Source: Bacteroides luhongzhouii (GTDB lineage: Bacteria > Bacteroidota > Bacteroidia > Bacteroidales > Bacteroidaceae). From it: a stretch of DNA of 64,000 bases. Location: NCBI RefSeq assembly GCF_009193295.2, contig NZ_CP059973.1, forward strand, positions 4,650,001 to 4,714,000, read 5' to 3'. The first letter of the stretch is position 1. The number at the start of each line of letters is the position of its first letter. Of the stretch, positions 52,338 to 61,844 are shown piece after piece. The position numbers were made by a program, and so were the translations under genes. Below the pieces are notes generated by a model. That model was given only the letters and a program-made list of their open reading frames with translations. It was not told the DNA's origin and did no database searches.

Positions 52338-53678
52338 ATGAGAAAAATAACCGCAATCGTTATTCTATGTCTCCTGCCTTCTCTTTCAAATTCAGCACAG
52401 GAGACAAAAGAAATTTCCAAAAATAGTAATTCTTCTTCTACAGAAGATTATACTAAATTCCGTTTTGGTGGATATGGTGAAATGGTCGCTAATTTTAAAG
52501 ATTATGGCATCAACCGTTTCTATGGAGGAAACGATGGTAATCCAAAGAAAAACAGGAATACCATTTCAATCCCCCGTTTCGTTTTAGCTTTTGATTATAA
52601 GTTTAATTCCAAATGGATACTCGGTGCAGAGATTGAGTTTGAATCCGGTGGAACAGGTACAGCTTTCGAATTAGAAAACACCGAAAACGGTGAATACGAA
52701 ACCGAAGTTGAAAAAGGAGGAGAAGTGGCTATTGAGCAATTTCACATCACACGTTTGATTCATCGCTCCCTCAACGTGCGTGCCGGACATATTATTGTTC
52801 CGGTAGGACTGACCAACGCACACCATGAACCGATCAATTTCTTCGGAACTTCACGTCCGGAGGGTGAAACCACCCTTCTGCCCTCTACCTGGCATGAAAA
52901 TGGTTTGGAAATCTTTGGTTCCTTTGGAAAAGGTTATGCCAGTTTTGACTACCAAGCTATGGTTGTAGCAGGTCTGAACCCTAACGGATTCGATCGCAAT
53001 ACATGGGTAGGCAGTGGTAAACAGGGAATTTTTGAAGAAGATAATTTCACTTCTCCCGCATATGTATTCCGCTTGGACTATAAAGGAGTTCCCGGCTTAC
53101 GTGTAGGTGCCTCATTCTATTATTGCGCAGATGCAGGAGCCAATTCCGACAAGGAACAGACTTATTCAAGCTATGGAAAAATTCCGGTAAGAATCTTCAC
53201 CGCAGATGCACAATATCGCAATAAATATGTAACGGCACGTGGTAATATTTTATATGGAAATTTAGGAAACTCTTTGGGAGTGAGCCAAGCAAATGTCAAG
53301 TTATCCAATAAATCACCGTACAGTCGTCTGGCACCGGTAGCTAAGAATGCTGTAAGCTATGCAGCAGAAGCCGGTATCAATATCCGCTCAGTCTTCGGAG
53401 GCAATAAAAAGATTCCGGTTATCTATCCATTTGCCCGCTATGAATACTACAATCCACAAGAAAAAGGAGAAAAAGGGCAAACGATGGAAAAACGCTGCCA
53501 AGTAAGTATGTGGACAGCGGGATTAAATTGGTATGCGTTGCCAAACTTAGTGATAAAAGCTGACTATGCCACCCGTCAGATTGGTACCAACAAAGTTTTT
53601 GGCGTTTCAAAAGCATATAACAGTGAAAACGAATTTTCCATTGGAATAGCCTATATAGGATGGTTTATCAAGAAATAA
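52338..53678 (+). CDS. Outer-membrane porin-like beta-barrel protein
   Basis: A 446-residue outer-membrane protein. A signal peptide (MRKITAIVILCLLPSLSNSAQ) is followed by a porin-like barrel (FRFGGYGEMVANF, WILGAEIEFESGGTG, VRAGHIIVPVGLTN, FARYEYYNP) and a C-terminal Phe-x-x-K region (SIGIAYIGWFIKK). The start at 52338 is chosen from the promoter and signal peptide. First gene of a probable seven-gene operon with imelysin. The solute is unknown; iron complexes are a natural guess from context. Confidence 0.85.
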   Translation: MRKITAIVILCLLPSLSNSAQETKEISKNSNSSSTEDYTKFRFGGYGEMVANFKDYGINRFYGGNDGNPKKNRNTISIPRFVLAFDYKFNSKWILGAEIEFESGGTGTAFELENTENGEYETEVEKGGEVAIEQFHITRLIHRSLNVRAGHIIVPVGLTNAHHEPINFFGTSRPEGETTLLPSTWHENGLEIFGSFGKGYASFDYQAMVVAGLNPNGFDRNTWVGSGKQGIFEEDNFTSPAYVFRLDYKGVPGLRVGASFYYCADAGANSDKEQTYSSYGKIPVRIFTADAQYRNKYVTARGNILYGNLGNSLGVSQANVKLSNKSPYSRLAPVAKNAVSYAAEAGINIRSVFGGNKKIPVIYPFARYEYYNPQEKGEKGQTMEKRCQVSMWTAGLNWYALPNLVIKADYATRQIGTNKVFGVSKAYNSENEFSIGIAYIGWFIKK

Positions 53679-53704
53679 CAAATAATCAATTATTTAATTT
53701 TTAT

Positions 53705-54859
53705 ATGATGAAAACAAAATTCTTTTATGTTGCAGCCCTCATATGGGGATTAGCATTTACAACTACTTCTTGTAGCAGTGACGATGACAACCCGACAGTA
53801 GATCCTGCTAACATCGATTACACTTCTGAAAACGCATCAAGCTGGCATAACTACATGAGAAATGTAGCAGCACTTTTAAAAACAGATGCAACCAATCTTT
53901 ATAACGCATGGAACTCAAGTTATAAAGGAGGCGACAGTTATGCTTCTCTCTTTAAGGCTCATAACGGTTCTCCTTATGCAAGTGCATTGAGCTGTGTAGA
54001 AGAAATCGTAGATAAATGCGCGGAAATTGCCAACGAAGTCGGTACCGCCAAGATTGGTGATCCGTACAACTTATACAAAGCGGGAAATACAGAAGAAGCA
54101 TTGTACGCTGTGGAATCCTGGTACAGCTGGCATTCACGTGATGATTATACAAACAACATTTACTCCATCCGGAATGCGTATTACGGTTCTTTAGACGGCA
54201 GTATAAATGCTAACTCTTTATCAACTGTAGTCGCCGGTGTTAATCCATCCTTAGATACTAATGTAAAGAATGCCATTCAAAAAGCGGCAAAAGCCATTCA
54301 GGATATTCCGCAACCTTTCCGTAATCATATACCCAGTAATGAAACAGTAGCAGCAATGGACGCTTGTGCCGAACTGGAAAGTATATTGAAGAATGACTTA
54401 AAATCTTATATTGCCAATAATGCCAACAACATCAATACCGACGCCGTACTGAATCCTGTGGTAATGCAATATGTAGATGCAGTAGTAGTACCTACCTATA
54501 AAAGCTTGAAAGAAAAGAACGATGCTCTCTACAATGCAGTAATAGCTCTTGCAGACAACCCGTCAAATAGTGCTTTCGATAAAGCCTGTGATGCTTGGAT
54601 CACCGCACGTGAGCCATGGGAAAAGAGCGAAGCCTTCTTGTTCGGTCCGGTAGACGAGATGGGACTTGATCCTAACATGGACAGCTGGCCTTTAGACCAG
54701 AATGCCATCGTGCAAATTCTGAATTCTCAAAGCTGGAGTGATCTTGAATGGAATGAAAATGATGATGAAGCTGCTGTTGAGTCAGCACAGAATGTACGCG
54801 GTTTCCACACATTAGAATTCCTTCTCTACAAAAACGGTGAACCACGTAAAGTACAATAA
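53705..54859 (+). CDS. Imelysin family lipoprotein (iron-regulated, IrpA-like)
   Basis: A 384-residue lipoprotein (TTTSC, then SSDDDNP). The imelysin GxHxxE motif is clear (VRGFHTLEFLLY), as is the R-PWE-SEAF-FGPV segment (ITAREPWEKSEAFLFGPV). Imelysin proteins are peptidase-like by name but most likely bind metal and take part in iron uptake. The start is at 53705 (MMKTKFFYV), giving a proper signal peptide; a longer frame from 53660 overlaps the porin. Two palindromes follow the gene (54865-54880 and 54887-54926). Confidence 0.88.
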   Translation: MMKTKFFYVAALIWGLAFTTTSCSSDDDNPTVDPANIDYTSENASSWHNYMRNVAALLKTDATNLYNAWNSSYKGGDSYASLFKAHNGSPYASALSCVEEIVDKCAEIANEVGTAKIGDPYNLYKAGNTEEALYAVESWYSWHSRDDYTNNIYSIRNAYYGSLDGSINANSLSTVVAGVNPSLDTNVKNAIQKAAKAIQDIPQPFRNHIPSNETVAAMDACAELESILKNDLKSYIANNANNINTDAVLNPVVMQYVDAVVVPTYKSLKEKNDALYNAVIALADNPSNSAFDKACDAWITAREPWEKSEAFLFGPVDEMGLDPNMDSWPLDQNAIVQILNSQSWSDLEWNENDDEAAVESAQNVRGFHTLEFLLYKNGEPRKVQ

Positions 54860-54864
54860 AGACT

Positions 54865-54880
54865 TATCTTAGCTAAGATA
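54865..54880. repeat. Perfect 16-bp palindrome after imelysin
   Basis: TATCTTAGCTAAGATA is fully symmetric with no spacer, six bases after the imelysin stop. It could be a protein-binding site for an internal promoter or an RNA structure. Confidence 0.45.
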
Positions 54881-54886
54881 TTATTG

Positions 54887-54926
54887 AGAAGTAAAGGTTG
54901 GAAGTCAATCATCCACCTTTACTTCT
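54887..54926 (+). terminator. Intra-operon hairpin between imelysin and the di-haem gene
   Basis: AGAAGTAAAGG plus TGGA (54887-54902) pair with TCCA plus CCTTTACTTCT (54912-54926), one bulged T. Only TTGG follows. It may cause partial termination or mark a processing site in the operon. Confidence 0.45.
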
Positions 54927-54969
54927 TTGGTATGTTTAAAACATATTATTGAAATAAAGTCAATAAACA

Positions 54970-56400
54970 ATGAATCACTTTCTAAAATATTCATTCTCTA
55001 TTTTTTGCCTGTTGGCATGCTCTGCCTGTGATGACGACGGAATTGACGTATTGGATATCGAAATCCCGGAAGGCTATGCCCTGTCAGCCGGAACATCAAC
55101 CATTTTCTTGAGTTCATCCGTTGCTTATGATACGCCTGCAGATTGGATAACAGGAGCATATGACGTACGCTTCACCCGAGGCGACAGGCTATATGACGAT
55201 GTACGTACAAGCAACAACGGGCATGGTGGCGGTCTCGGACCTGTTTATGCCGGTTACTCGTGCGGCAGCTGCCACCGGAATGCAGGGCGCACTAAACCCT
55301 CTTTATGGACAGAGGGCGGATCGGGCAGCTATGGTTTCTCCTCCATGCTGGTTTACATATCCCGTAAGAACGGAGCTTTCTTTCAGGATTATGGCCGTGT
55401 GCTTCATGACCAGGCAATCTACGGAGTACAACCGGAAGGCAAACTATCCGTAGAATACACTTACGAAACATTTTCTTTCCCTGATGGAGAAGCCTACACG
55501 CTTTGCAAACCGCAGTATAGCATATCCGAATGGTATGCCGAAGAGATCAAACCGGAAGATTTGTTTTGCACCGTACGTATTCCATTACGCCACGTAGGTA
55601 TGGGACAGATGATGGCATTAGATCCCATTGAAATTGAAGCACTCGCAGCAAAAAGCAATTATCCCGAATATGGAATCAGCGGACGATGTAATTACATCAC
55701 CGAACGGGGAGTAAGATGTCTGGGATTGTCCGGCAACAAAGCCCAACATGCCGATTTAACGGTAGAGTTAGGATTCTCCAGTGATATGGGTGTTACCAAC
55801 AGCCGCTATCCGGAAGAAATCTGCGAAGGACAAACGCAAGTCAACCAAGGCAGCATGATGGGACTTTCTTATGACCAGTTGGATGTCAGTACAGAAGAGA
55901 TGGAAAATGTAGATCTCTATATGCAGAGTCTCGGCGTACCCGCCCGGCGTAATATAAACGATCCGCAAGTAATCAAAGGGGAACAAAACTTTTATAAAGC
56001 CAAATGTCATCTTTGTCATGTGACGACCCTGCATACCAAACCACGCGGTACTGTGTTATTAAACAATACCCAACTCCCGTGGCTGGGCGGTCAGACCATT
56101 CACCCTTATTCCGATTATCTGTTACACGACATGGGTTCGGAAATTATGGGAGTCGGCCTAAATGACAACTACGTAAGCGGCCTGGCACGTGGAAACGAAT
56201 GGCGCACTACCCCTCTTTGGGGAATTGGCCTGCAAGAAAAGGTCAACGGGCATACTTATTTCCTACATGACGGCCGTGCCCGCAATCTGACAGAAGCTAT
56301 CATGTGGCATGGCGGAGAAGGAGAAGCATCGAAGAACTTATTTAAAAACATGAGTAAAGAAGACCGCGATGCGCTGATCGCATTTTTAAATTCACTTTAA
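54970..56400 (+). CDS. Di-haem oxidoreductase (DUF1111) lipoprotein
   Basis: A 476-residue exported lipoprotein (ACSAC, then DDDGIDVL) with two CxxCH haem sites: SCGSCHRN near residue 98 and KCHLCHVTT near residue 346. The second half resembles di-haem cytochrome c peroxidase/MauG-like proteins (NDPQVIKGEQNFYKAKCHLCH, TTPLWGIGLQ, FLHDGRARNLTEAIMWHGGE), the DUF1111 family. It may oxidise a metal or a substrate in the periplasm. Followed 27 bp later by a porin. Haem attachment requires a system such as the CcsBA encoded at the end of the operon. Confidence 0.9.
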   Translation: MNHFLKYSFSIFCLLACSACDDDGIDVLDIEIPEGYALSAGTSTIFLSSSVAYDTPADWITGAYDVRFTRGDRLYDDVRTSNNGHGGGLGPVYAGYSCGSCHRNAGRTKPSLWTEGGSGSYGFSSMLVYISRKNGAFFQDYGRVLHDQAIYGVQPEGKLSVEYTYETFSFPDGEAYTLCKPQYSISEWYAEEIKPEDLFCTVRIPLRHVGMGQMMALDPIEIEALAAKSNYPEYGISGRCNYITERGVRCLGLSGNKAQHADLTVELGFSSDMGVTNSRYPEEICEGQTQVNQGSMMGLSYDQLDVSTEEMENVDLYMQSLGVPARRNINDPQVIKGEQNFYKAKCHLCHVTTLHTKPRGTVLLNNTQLPWLGGQTIHPYSDYLLHDMGSEIMGVGLNDNYVSGLARGNEWRTTPLWGIGLQEKVNGHTYFLHDGRARNLTEAIMWHGGEGEASKNLFKNMSKEDRDALIAFLNSL

Positions 56401-56427
56401 ACTAAAAGTAGTATATACAAAGCAATT

Positions 56428-57642
56428 ATGAAGAAATTTATAATCATTGCCATGCTGACTGCCATCATGCCTTTGGCTGCAATGGCGCAACATGAAGAAG
56501 ATACAGAAAATGGTGTAGTATCATTGGCTGGAAGAGAAGGATTCACGATCGAAACCAAGAAGGGAGATTTCGTATTCAAACCCTATCTGCTCGTACAAAC
56601 CAGTGCAAACTTCAATTGGTACGACGATGAAGGACTAGATAAGGCATATAATCAGGATAACATAGCCAACTCCGGTTTTTCCGTTCCTTACGCTGTACTC
56701 GGGTTCACCGGAAAGGCTTTCGATAAAGTGTCTTTCAACCTTTCCATCAATGCGGCAGCCAGCGGAGGCGCATTACTTCAACAGGCATGGTTTGATGTTC
56801 AGCTGAAAAAGCAATTTGCCATCCGGGTCGGTAAATTCAAGACTCCGTTCTCACATGCCTATCTGACAACACTGGGAGAAACATTGTTACCCAATTTACC
56901 AGTATCACTCACTGCTCCCGTTATCCTCCCCTACTCCTTGAATGCGGTAACACCTAACATTGGCACCGGATTCGATTTAGGGGTAGAGATTCACGGTTTA
57001 GTGGCTGACAAATTCGGGTATGAAATCGGTCTATTCAATGGTACGGGCGCTTCTGTCAACACCGCGACAAAGACATTCAGCGATGACTGGCACATTCCGT
57101 CTTTACTGTATGCCGGACGTTTCACTTATATGCCGAAGGGAGTGATGCCTGCCACACAGGGAAATCCGAACAGGCTGAATGAAGACAAAATTATGTTTGG
57201 TATTTCTACTTCTATTAATGTAGAAAGTGAAAATGAAAGTACCAATGATTATCGTGCGGGATTAGAGTTTGCAATGCTAAAAAACAAACTTTATCTGGGT
57301 GCTGAAGTTTATTATATGAATGTAGGTTTTACAAAAAGACAAAAGATTTCCGAGTCATATAATTACCTGGGCGGTTATGTACAAGGTGGTTATTTTATAG
57401 CTCCCCGCCTGCAGGCAGCCGCACGTTATGATTTCTTCAATCGTAATGGAATGGACACCAATGGTTTCCTGAATATGCCAGCCGTAGGCATGAACTATTT
57501 CTTCAAAAACTGCAACTTGAAGTTACAAGCTATGTACCAGTATATTGCCCGCAAAGGTCATGACACCCAACTCGATCGGGATAACGATGATTTAGGTTTG
57601 GCAGTACATTCGGCCAGTATTCTACTTCAATATACATTCTAA
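56428..57642 (+). CDS. Phosphate-selective porin O/P-like outer-membrane porin
   Basis: A 404-residue barrel protein with signal peptide (MKKFIIIAMLTAIMPLAAMAQ). Typical OprO/OprP-family features: FVFKPYLLVQTSANFNW, FAIRVGKFKTPFS, NIGTGFDLGVEIHG, and strands ending LLQYTF with terminal Phe. Solute unknown in this context. It is the second porin of the operon. Confidence 0.85.
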   Translation: MKKFIIIAMLTAIMPLAAMAQHEEDTENGVVSLAGREGFTIETKKGDFVFKPYLLVQTSANFNWYDDEGLDKAYNQDNIANSGFSVPYAVLGFTGKAFDKVSFNLSINAAASGGALLQQAWFDVQLKKQFAIRVGKFKTPFSHAYLTTLGETLLPNLPVSLTAPVILPYSLNAVTPNIGTGFDLGVEIHGLVADKFGYEIGLFNGTGASVNTATKTFSDDWHIPSLLYAGRFTYMPKGVMPATQGNPNRLNEDKIMFGISTSINVESENESTNDYRAGLEFAMLKNKLYLGAEVYYMNVGFTKRQKISESYNYLGGYVQGGYFIAPRLQAAARYDFFNRNGMDTNGFLNMPAVGMNYFFKNCNLKLQAMYQYIARKGHDTQLDRDNDDLGLAVHSASILLQYTF

Positions 57643-57665
57643 ATAGCACAAGAAAGGATTTGTTT

Positions 57666-58379
57666 ATGAAAAAATACATTCTTTTCGGTGGCTGTCTACT
57701 GTTATTGGCATATATCACGTCATGTGATGACGGACGTATTTATGAAAAAACAGAGACCCTGTCAGAAGAAGGACGCACATTGAAAATGAGCGGAAGAATC
57801 AGTGGTATCAATAAATGGCCCGATGGTTATAGTGTTGTAGTGGCAGGCTTCAGTGATGAGAGCGAGTATGCCGTTGTCACAAAAACAATTCCGGCGGTCG
57901 AAAATGATGAGATTCAGGTAACCATGACAGGAGTCAGTGACAAAGTAACCACTATTGAGTTATGCGTTATTAATAGATTAAGAAAACGAGTAATCAGCTT
58001 TCGGTCAATGGACGATCTTACGGCAGTTGACGACACTATTCTTATGGATGTGGGAACTGTGGATGCAGGTATGTATCATGGCATTCAGGAAAAAGTATTT
58101 AATACTACATGTGCCCACTGTCATGGTGGAGGTAGTTCGGCAGCAGGCAACCTGTATCTGACAGAGGGCAAAAGCTATGAGGCACTCGTCAACCGTCCGT
58201 CAAAGAAAGTAGACGGTATGTTACTTGTCAAACCGGGCAGTGCACAAGAAAGTGTATTGCATACATTATTGAATACCACTATTAGTTCAACTTGGGGATA
58301 CGATCACTCTAAAGAAATACTGTCATCCCCTATTTTGACCCTTATTGACGATTGGATCAATAACGGCGCACAAGAATAA
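57666..58379 (+). CDS. Mono-haem c-type cytochrome lipoprotein
   Basis: A 237-residue lipoprotein (YITSC, then DDGRIYE). An N-terminal beta domain is followed by one CxxCH haem site in NTTCAHCHGGG near residue 155. Start at ATG 57666; a TTG two codons earlier is less likely. Probably passes electrons to or from the di-haem oxidoreductase two genes upstream. No family was recognised beyond the cytochrome motif. Confidence 0.82.
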   Translation: MKKYILFGGCLLLLAYITSCDDGRIYEKTETLSEEGRTLKMSGRISGINKWPDGYSVVVAGFSDESEYAVVTKTIPAVENDEIQVTMTGVSDKVTTIELCVINRLRKRVISFRSMDDLTAVDDTILMDVGTVDAGMYHGIQEKVFNTTCAHCHGGGSSAAGNLYLTEGKSYEALVNRPSKKVDGMLLVKPGSAQESVLHTLLNTTISSTWGYDHSKEILSSPILTLIDDWINNGAQE

Positions 58380-58399
58380 ATAGTTATTATACAATTGAT

Positions 58400-59554
58400 A
58401 TGAACAACAAAAAACAACAGAATATTCAGTCTGAAAAGACACTAACAGAGATTTTTAAATACGATGCAGAAGGAGAAGCTTCAGAGTATCACATCATCAT
58501 TCATTCTACTAAACCGGAAGATACATACGAAGAACAACTGAATGCAGTATTAAACACTTACGACTATTTACTTACCCAAGAACTGAAAGGAGCAGTCGCC
58601 ATCCTCAAACGCTATTTCTTAAGTGACGCCGCCAATCAGGCAGATACACTATTGGCATTGACAACTGAAGGTTCGGACTGCACGCTTTCCATTGTGGAAC
58701 AGCCCCCGCTGGACGGAACCAAGATTGCCTTATGGGTCTATCTGTTGACTGACGTACAGACGCAAGTCCTGCATAACGGGCTTTTCGAGGTGAAGCACAG
58801 TGCCTACCGCCACTTTTGGGGTGGTAGCGCATTCAATCGTGCCGCCAATTCGGAATACCAGACCCGCCTGTTATTGAACGACTATGTGATGCAACTCATG
58901 GAGCAAGGTTGCAGACTGGCGGACAATTGTATCCGCACATGGTTCTTTGTACAAAATGTAGACGTGAATTATGCCGGAGTAGTGAAAGCGCGTAATGAAG
59001 TTTTCGTTACCCAAAACCTGACAGAAAAAACACATTACATTTCCAGCACCGGTATCGGCGGTCGCCATGCCGATCCGAAAGTACTGGTACAAATGGATAC
59101 TTATGCCGTAGCAGGATTACAACCGGAACAGATTCATTTTCTCTATGCACCTACCCACCTGAATCCGACTTATGAATATGGAGTAAGTTTTGAACGTGGC
59201 ACGTATGTAGATTATGGCGACCGCCGCCAGATATTTATTTCGGGTACGGCAAGCATCAACAACAAAGGCGAAGTGGTATATCCCGGCAACATTCGCAAAC
59301 AGACAGAACGGATGTGGGAAAATGTGGAAGCCCTGCTAAAAGAAGCAGAATGCACTTTTGAAAATTTGGGACAAATGATTATATATTTGCGTGATATAGC
59401 CGACTATGCAGTCGTTAAAGCAATGTATGACCAACGTTTCCCACACACTCCCAAAGTATTTGTTCATGCTCCGGTATGTCGCCCCGGATGGTTGATTGAG
59501 ATGGAATGTATGGGAGTGAAAGAATGTAAGAACAAGGGGTACGCTCCATTTTAA
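58400..59554 (+). CDS. Tandem Rid (YjgF)-like protein
   Basis: A 384-residue cytoplasmic protein with two Rid/YjgF-like halves. The C-terminal half (about 285-384) shows SGTASINNKGEVVYPGN, QTERMWENVEALLKEA, IIYLRDIADYAVV and VCRPGWLIEMECMGV, keeping an Arg and Glu in the Rid active-site pattern. The N-terminal half is more diverged (QLNAVLNTYDYLL, IVEQPPLDGTKIALWVYL). Related double-domain proteins include chorismatases, so that is an alternative activity. Its place in a cytochrome operon is unexplained. Confidence 0.75.
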   Translation: MNNKKQQNIQSEKTLTEIFKYDAEGEASEYHIIIHSTKPEDTYEEQLNAVLNTYDYLLTQELKGAVAILKRYFLSDAANQADTLLALTTEGSDCTLSIVEQPPLDGTKIALWVYLLTDVQTQVLHNGLFEVKHSAYRHFWGGSAFNRAANSEYQTRLLLNDYVMQLMEQGCRLADNCIRTWFFVQNVDVNYAGVVKARNEVFVTQNLTEKTHYISSTGIGGRHADPKVLVQMDTYAVAGLQPEQIHFLYAPTHLNPTYEYGVSFERGTYVDYGDRRQIFISGTASINNKGEVVYPGNIRKQTERMWENVEALLKEAECTFENLGQMIIYLRDIADYAVVKAMYDQRFPHTPKVFVHAPVCRPGWLIEMECMGVKECKNKGYAPF

Positions 59555-59573
59555 ATCATAAAAGATTATACCG

Positions 59574-61673
59574 TTGAAAAGGTTACTTATTATCTTATAT
59601 ATCTGTCTGGTGGGACTACTCGCTGCAGCTACTTTTGTAGAGCAAGCGTATGGGACAGATTTTGTAGAGAGAAATATATATCATACATGCTGGTTTTGTT
59701 GTTTGTGGGGAGTTATTGCCGCAATTGCACTTGTTGCTCTCATCCGACGTGCTTTATGGCGACGGTTCCCCATATTGTTGTTTCATGGCTCCCTCCTCGT
59801 TATCCTGGTGGGGGCCATGATTACGTTTACCGGCAGTAAAAAAGGATACGTACATTTACTGCCGGGAGTGACGGCAGGTAGTTTTCAGGAGTCGGAAAGC
59901 GGAAGAGAAGCAGACCTGCCATTCACAATACAGCTGGATAGTTTTCGTATAGCATACTATCCCGGAACTGAAGCTCCGGCAGACTACATCAGTTATATCA
60001 CCTACTCTCTTCCCGGACAAAAAGATGTTCTGTCACACGAACAGATTTCAATGAACCGTATATTTACATTACAAGGTTTCCGTTTCTATCAGTCATCTTT
60101 CGATGATGATGGAAAAGGGAGTTGGCTGACTGTCAATTATGACCCGTGGGGTACGGGAGTTACGTATGCAGGATATGTTCTGCTCGGTATCTCCATGATC
60201 TGGTTATTATTTTCCCGCTATGGCGATTTCCGACGCCTGCTAAGTCACCCGCTACTGAAAAAAGGAGGTGTATTTCTATTGTTCCTCTTCTGTCTTGCAG
60301 GTAGTATGCAAGCACAAAAAAAACTTCTCCCGGCCCTGAAACGGGTACAAGCAGACAGTTTGGCACAAGAACAGGTCATTTATCACGACCGAGTAGTACC
60401 ATTCAATACATTGGCGCGCGATTTCATTCAGAAATTGACAGGCAAAGCTTCATATAAAGGTTTGACGCCTGAACAGGTAATTGGTGGCTGGCTACTCTAT
60501 CCGGAAGTATGGAGAAATGAACCATTGATATACATCAAAAATACAGAGTTGCAGCATTTGCTAAACTTACAGACACCTTACGCCCGATTAACCGATTTAT
60601 TTGACGGTCCGGTCTACCGTCTTCAGAAAACCTGGCAACAAGAACAGGGAAAAGGTAGCAAACTCGCCAAAGCCATCCAAGAAACGGACGAAAAAGTGGG
60701 ATTGATCCTGATGCTGGAAAAAGGAACATTCATTCAGCCATTACCCACTGATGGCAGCGTGCAACCACTCTCCGAACTGGAAATAAAAGCCGAACTACTC
60801 TACAACCGGATTCCGTTCAGCAAGATTCTTTTTATGATTAATCTATCATTGGGAGTATTGTCTTTCCTGCTTCTGCTTCAGTACAGCCTGCGAAGAAGGG
60901 TACTCTCACCGAAAGCCAAAGCGATTACCCGCACAGCAGGAGCGTTCTTTTCTGTTGCGCTCTATCTTGCTTTCATATTCCATTTAGCAGGATATTGCCT
61001 ACGTTGGTATATTGGCGGACGCATTCCACTTAGCAACGGTTACGAAACCATGCAGTTTATGGCACTCTGCATCCTCTTGGTAGCCTGCCTGCTCCATCGA
61101 AGATTCTCATTCGTACTTCCATTCGGATTCTTGCTCTCCGGCTTTGCGTTGTTAGTCTCTTACCTGGGACAAATGAATCCGCAGATAACGCCATTAATGC
61201 CGGTGCTCGTCTCTCCGTGGTTAAGCATTCATGTTTCATTGATTATGATGTCTTATGCCCTATTGGCATTTATCATGCTAAACGGAATACTGGCATTATG
61301 TCTCCGAAAAAAAGAGCCGGAAAACAATGTCTCTGAAAATGACGACAGACAAGATAACCGGATAGAACAGTTGACGCTAGTCAGCCGTTTGCTACTCTAT
61401 CCTGCGACGTTCTTTTTAGGGGCAGGCATCTTTTTGGGAGCAGTCTGGGCAAACGTTTCCTGGGGAAGATACTGGGCGTGGGACCCGAAAGAAGTATGGG
61501 CGCTGATTACCTTCCTTGTATATGGAGCAGCCTTCCATTCACAAAGCCTGCGCATTTTCCGCAAGCCTTTATTTTTCCATATTTATATGATTCTTGCTTT
61601 CCTTACAGTCTTAATGACTTATTTCGGAGTGAATTATGTTCTTGGCGGGATGCATAGTTATGCAAACTCCTGA
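59574..61673 (+). CDS. ccsBA: Cytochrome c assembly protein CcsBA (ResB-CcsA fusion)
   Basis: A 699-residue inner-membrane haem exporter and cytochrome c synthetase. N-terminal ResB/CcsB part: helices near 5-20, 40-60 and 68-85, then a periplasmic domain (VNYDPWGTGVTYAG). C-terminal CcsA part: haem-binding WWD-type motif WGRYWAWDPKEVWAL and flanking histidines (SIHVSLIMMSYAL; AAFHSQSLRIF). The start codon is TTG at 59574: a stop lies four codons upstream (59559-59561) and no ATG gives the first helix. It closes the operon and can mature the two haem proteins encoded upstream. A terminator follows. Confidence 0.9.
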   Translation: MKRLLIILYICLVGLLAAATFVEQAYGTDFVERNIYHTCWFCCLWGVIAAIALVALIRRALWRRFPILLFHGSLLVILVGAMITFTGSKKGYVHLLPGVTAGSFQESESGREADLPFTIQLDSFRIAYYPGTEAPADYISYITYSLPGQKDVLSHEQISMNRIFTLQGFRFYQSSFDDDGKGSWLTVNYDPWGTGVTYAGYVLLGISMIWLLFSRYGDFRRLLSHPLLKKGGVFLLFLFCLAGSMQAQKKLLPALKRVQADSLAQEQVIYHDRVVPFNTLARDFIQKLTGKASYKGLTPEQVIGGWLLYPEVWRNEPLIYIKNTELQHLLNLQTPYARLTDLFDGPVYRLQKTWQQEQGKGSKLAKAIQETDEKVGLILMLEKGTFIQPLPTDGSVQPLSELEIKAELLYNRIPFSKILFMINLSLGVLSFLLLLQYSLRRRVLSPKAKAITRTAGAFFSVALYLAFIFHLAGYCLRWYIGGRIPLSNGYETMQFMALCILLVACLLHRRFSFVLPFGFLLSGFALLVSYLGQMNPQITPLMPVLVSPWLSIHVSLIMMSYALLAFIMLNGILALCLRKKEPENNVSENDDRQDNRIEQLTLVSRLLLYPATFFLGAGIFLGAVWANVSWGRYWAWDPKEVWALITFLVYGAAFHSQSLRIFRKPLFFHIYMILAFLTVLMTYFGVNYVLGGMHSYANS

Positions 61674-61796
61674 ACCACCATACATAAGAATCGGCCGAAG
61701 TGATTCACCCGCATTTCTTTTATTTGGTTGTTAAGTTGAAAAAACATTAATGTATTCATTTTGGAATATGAATAGATGATGTATTCTAAAAGAGGT

Positions 61797-61831
61797 AAAG
61801 AGGGTGCACTTCACAAAAGGGTACCCTCTTT
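61797..61831. terminator. Bidirectional terminator between ccsBA and GH20
   Basis: AAAGAGGGT (61797-61805) pairs with ACCCTCTTT (61823-61831). T follows on the plus strand and A-rich sequence precedes, so it can act for both convergent genes. Confidence 0.7.
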
Positions 61832-61844
61832 TACCCATCCAGTT

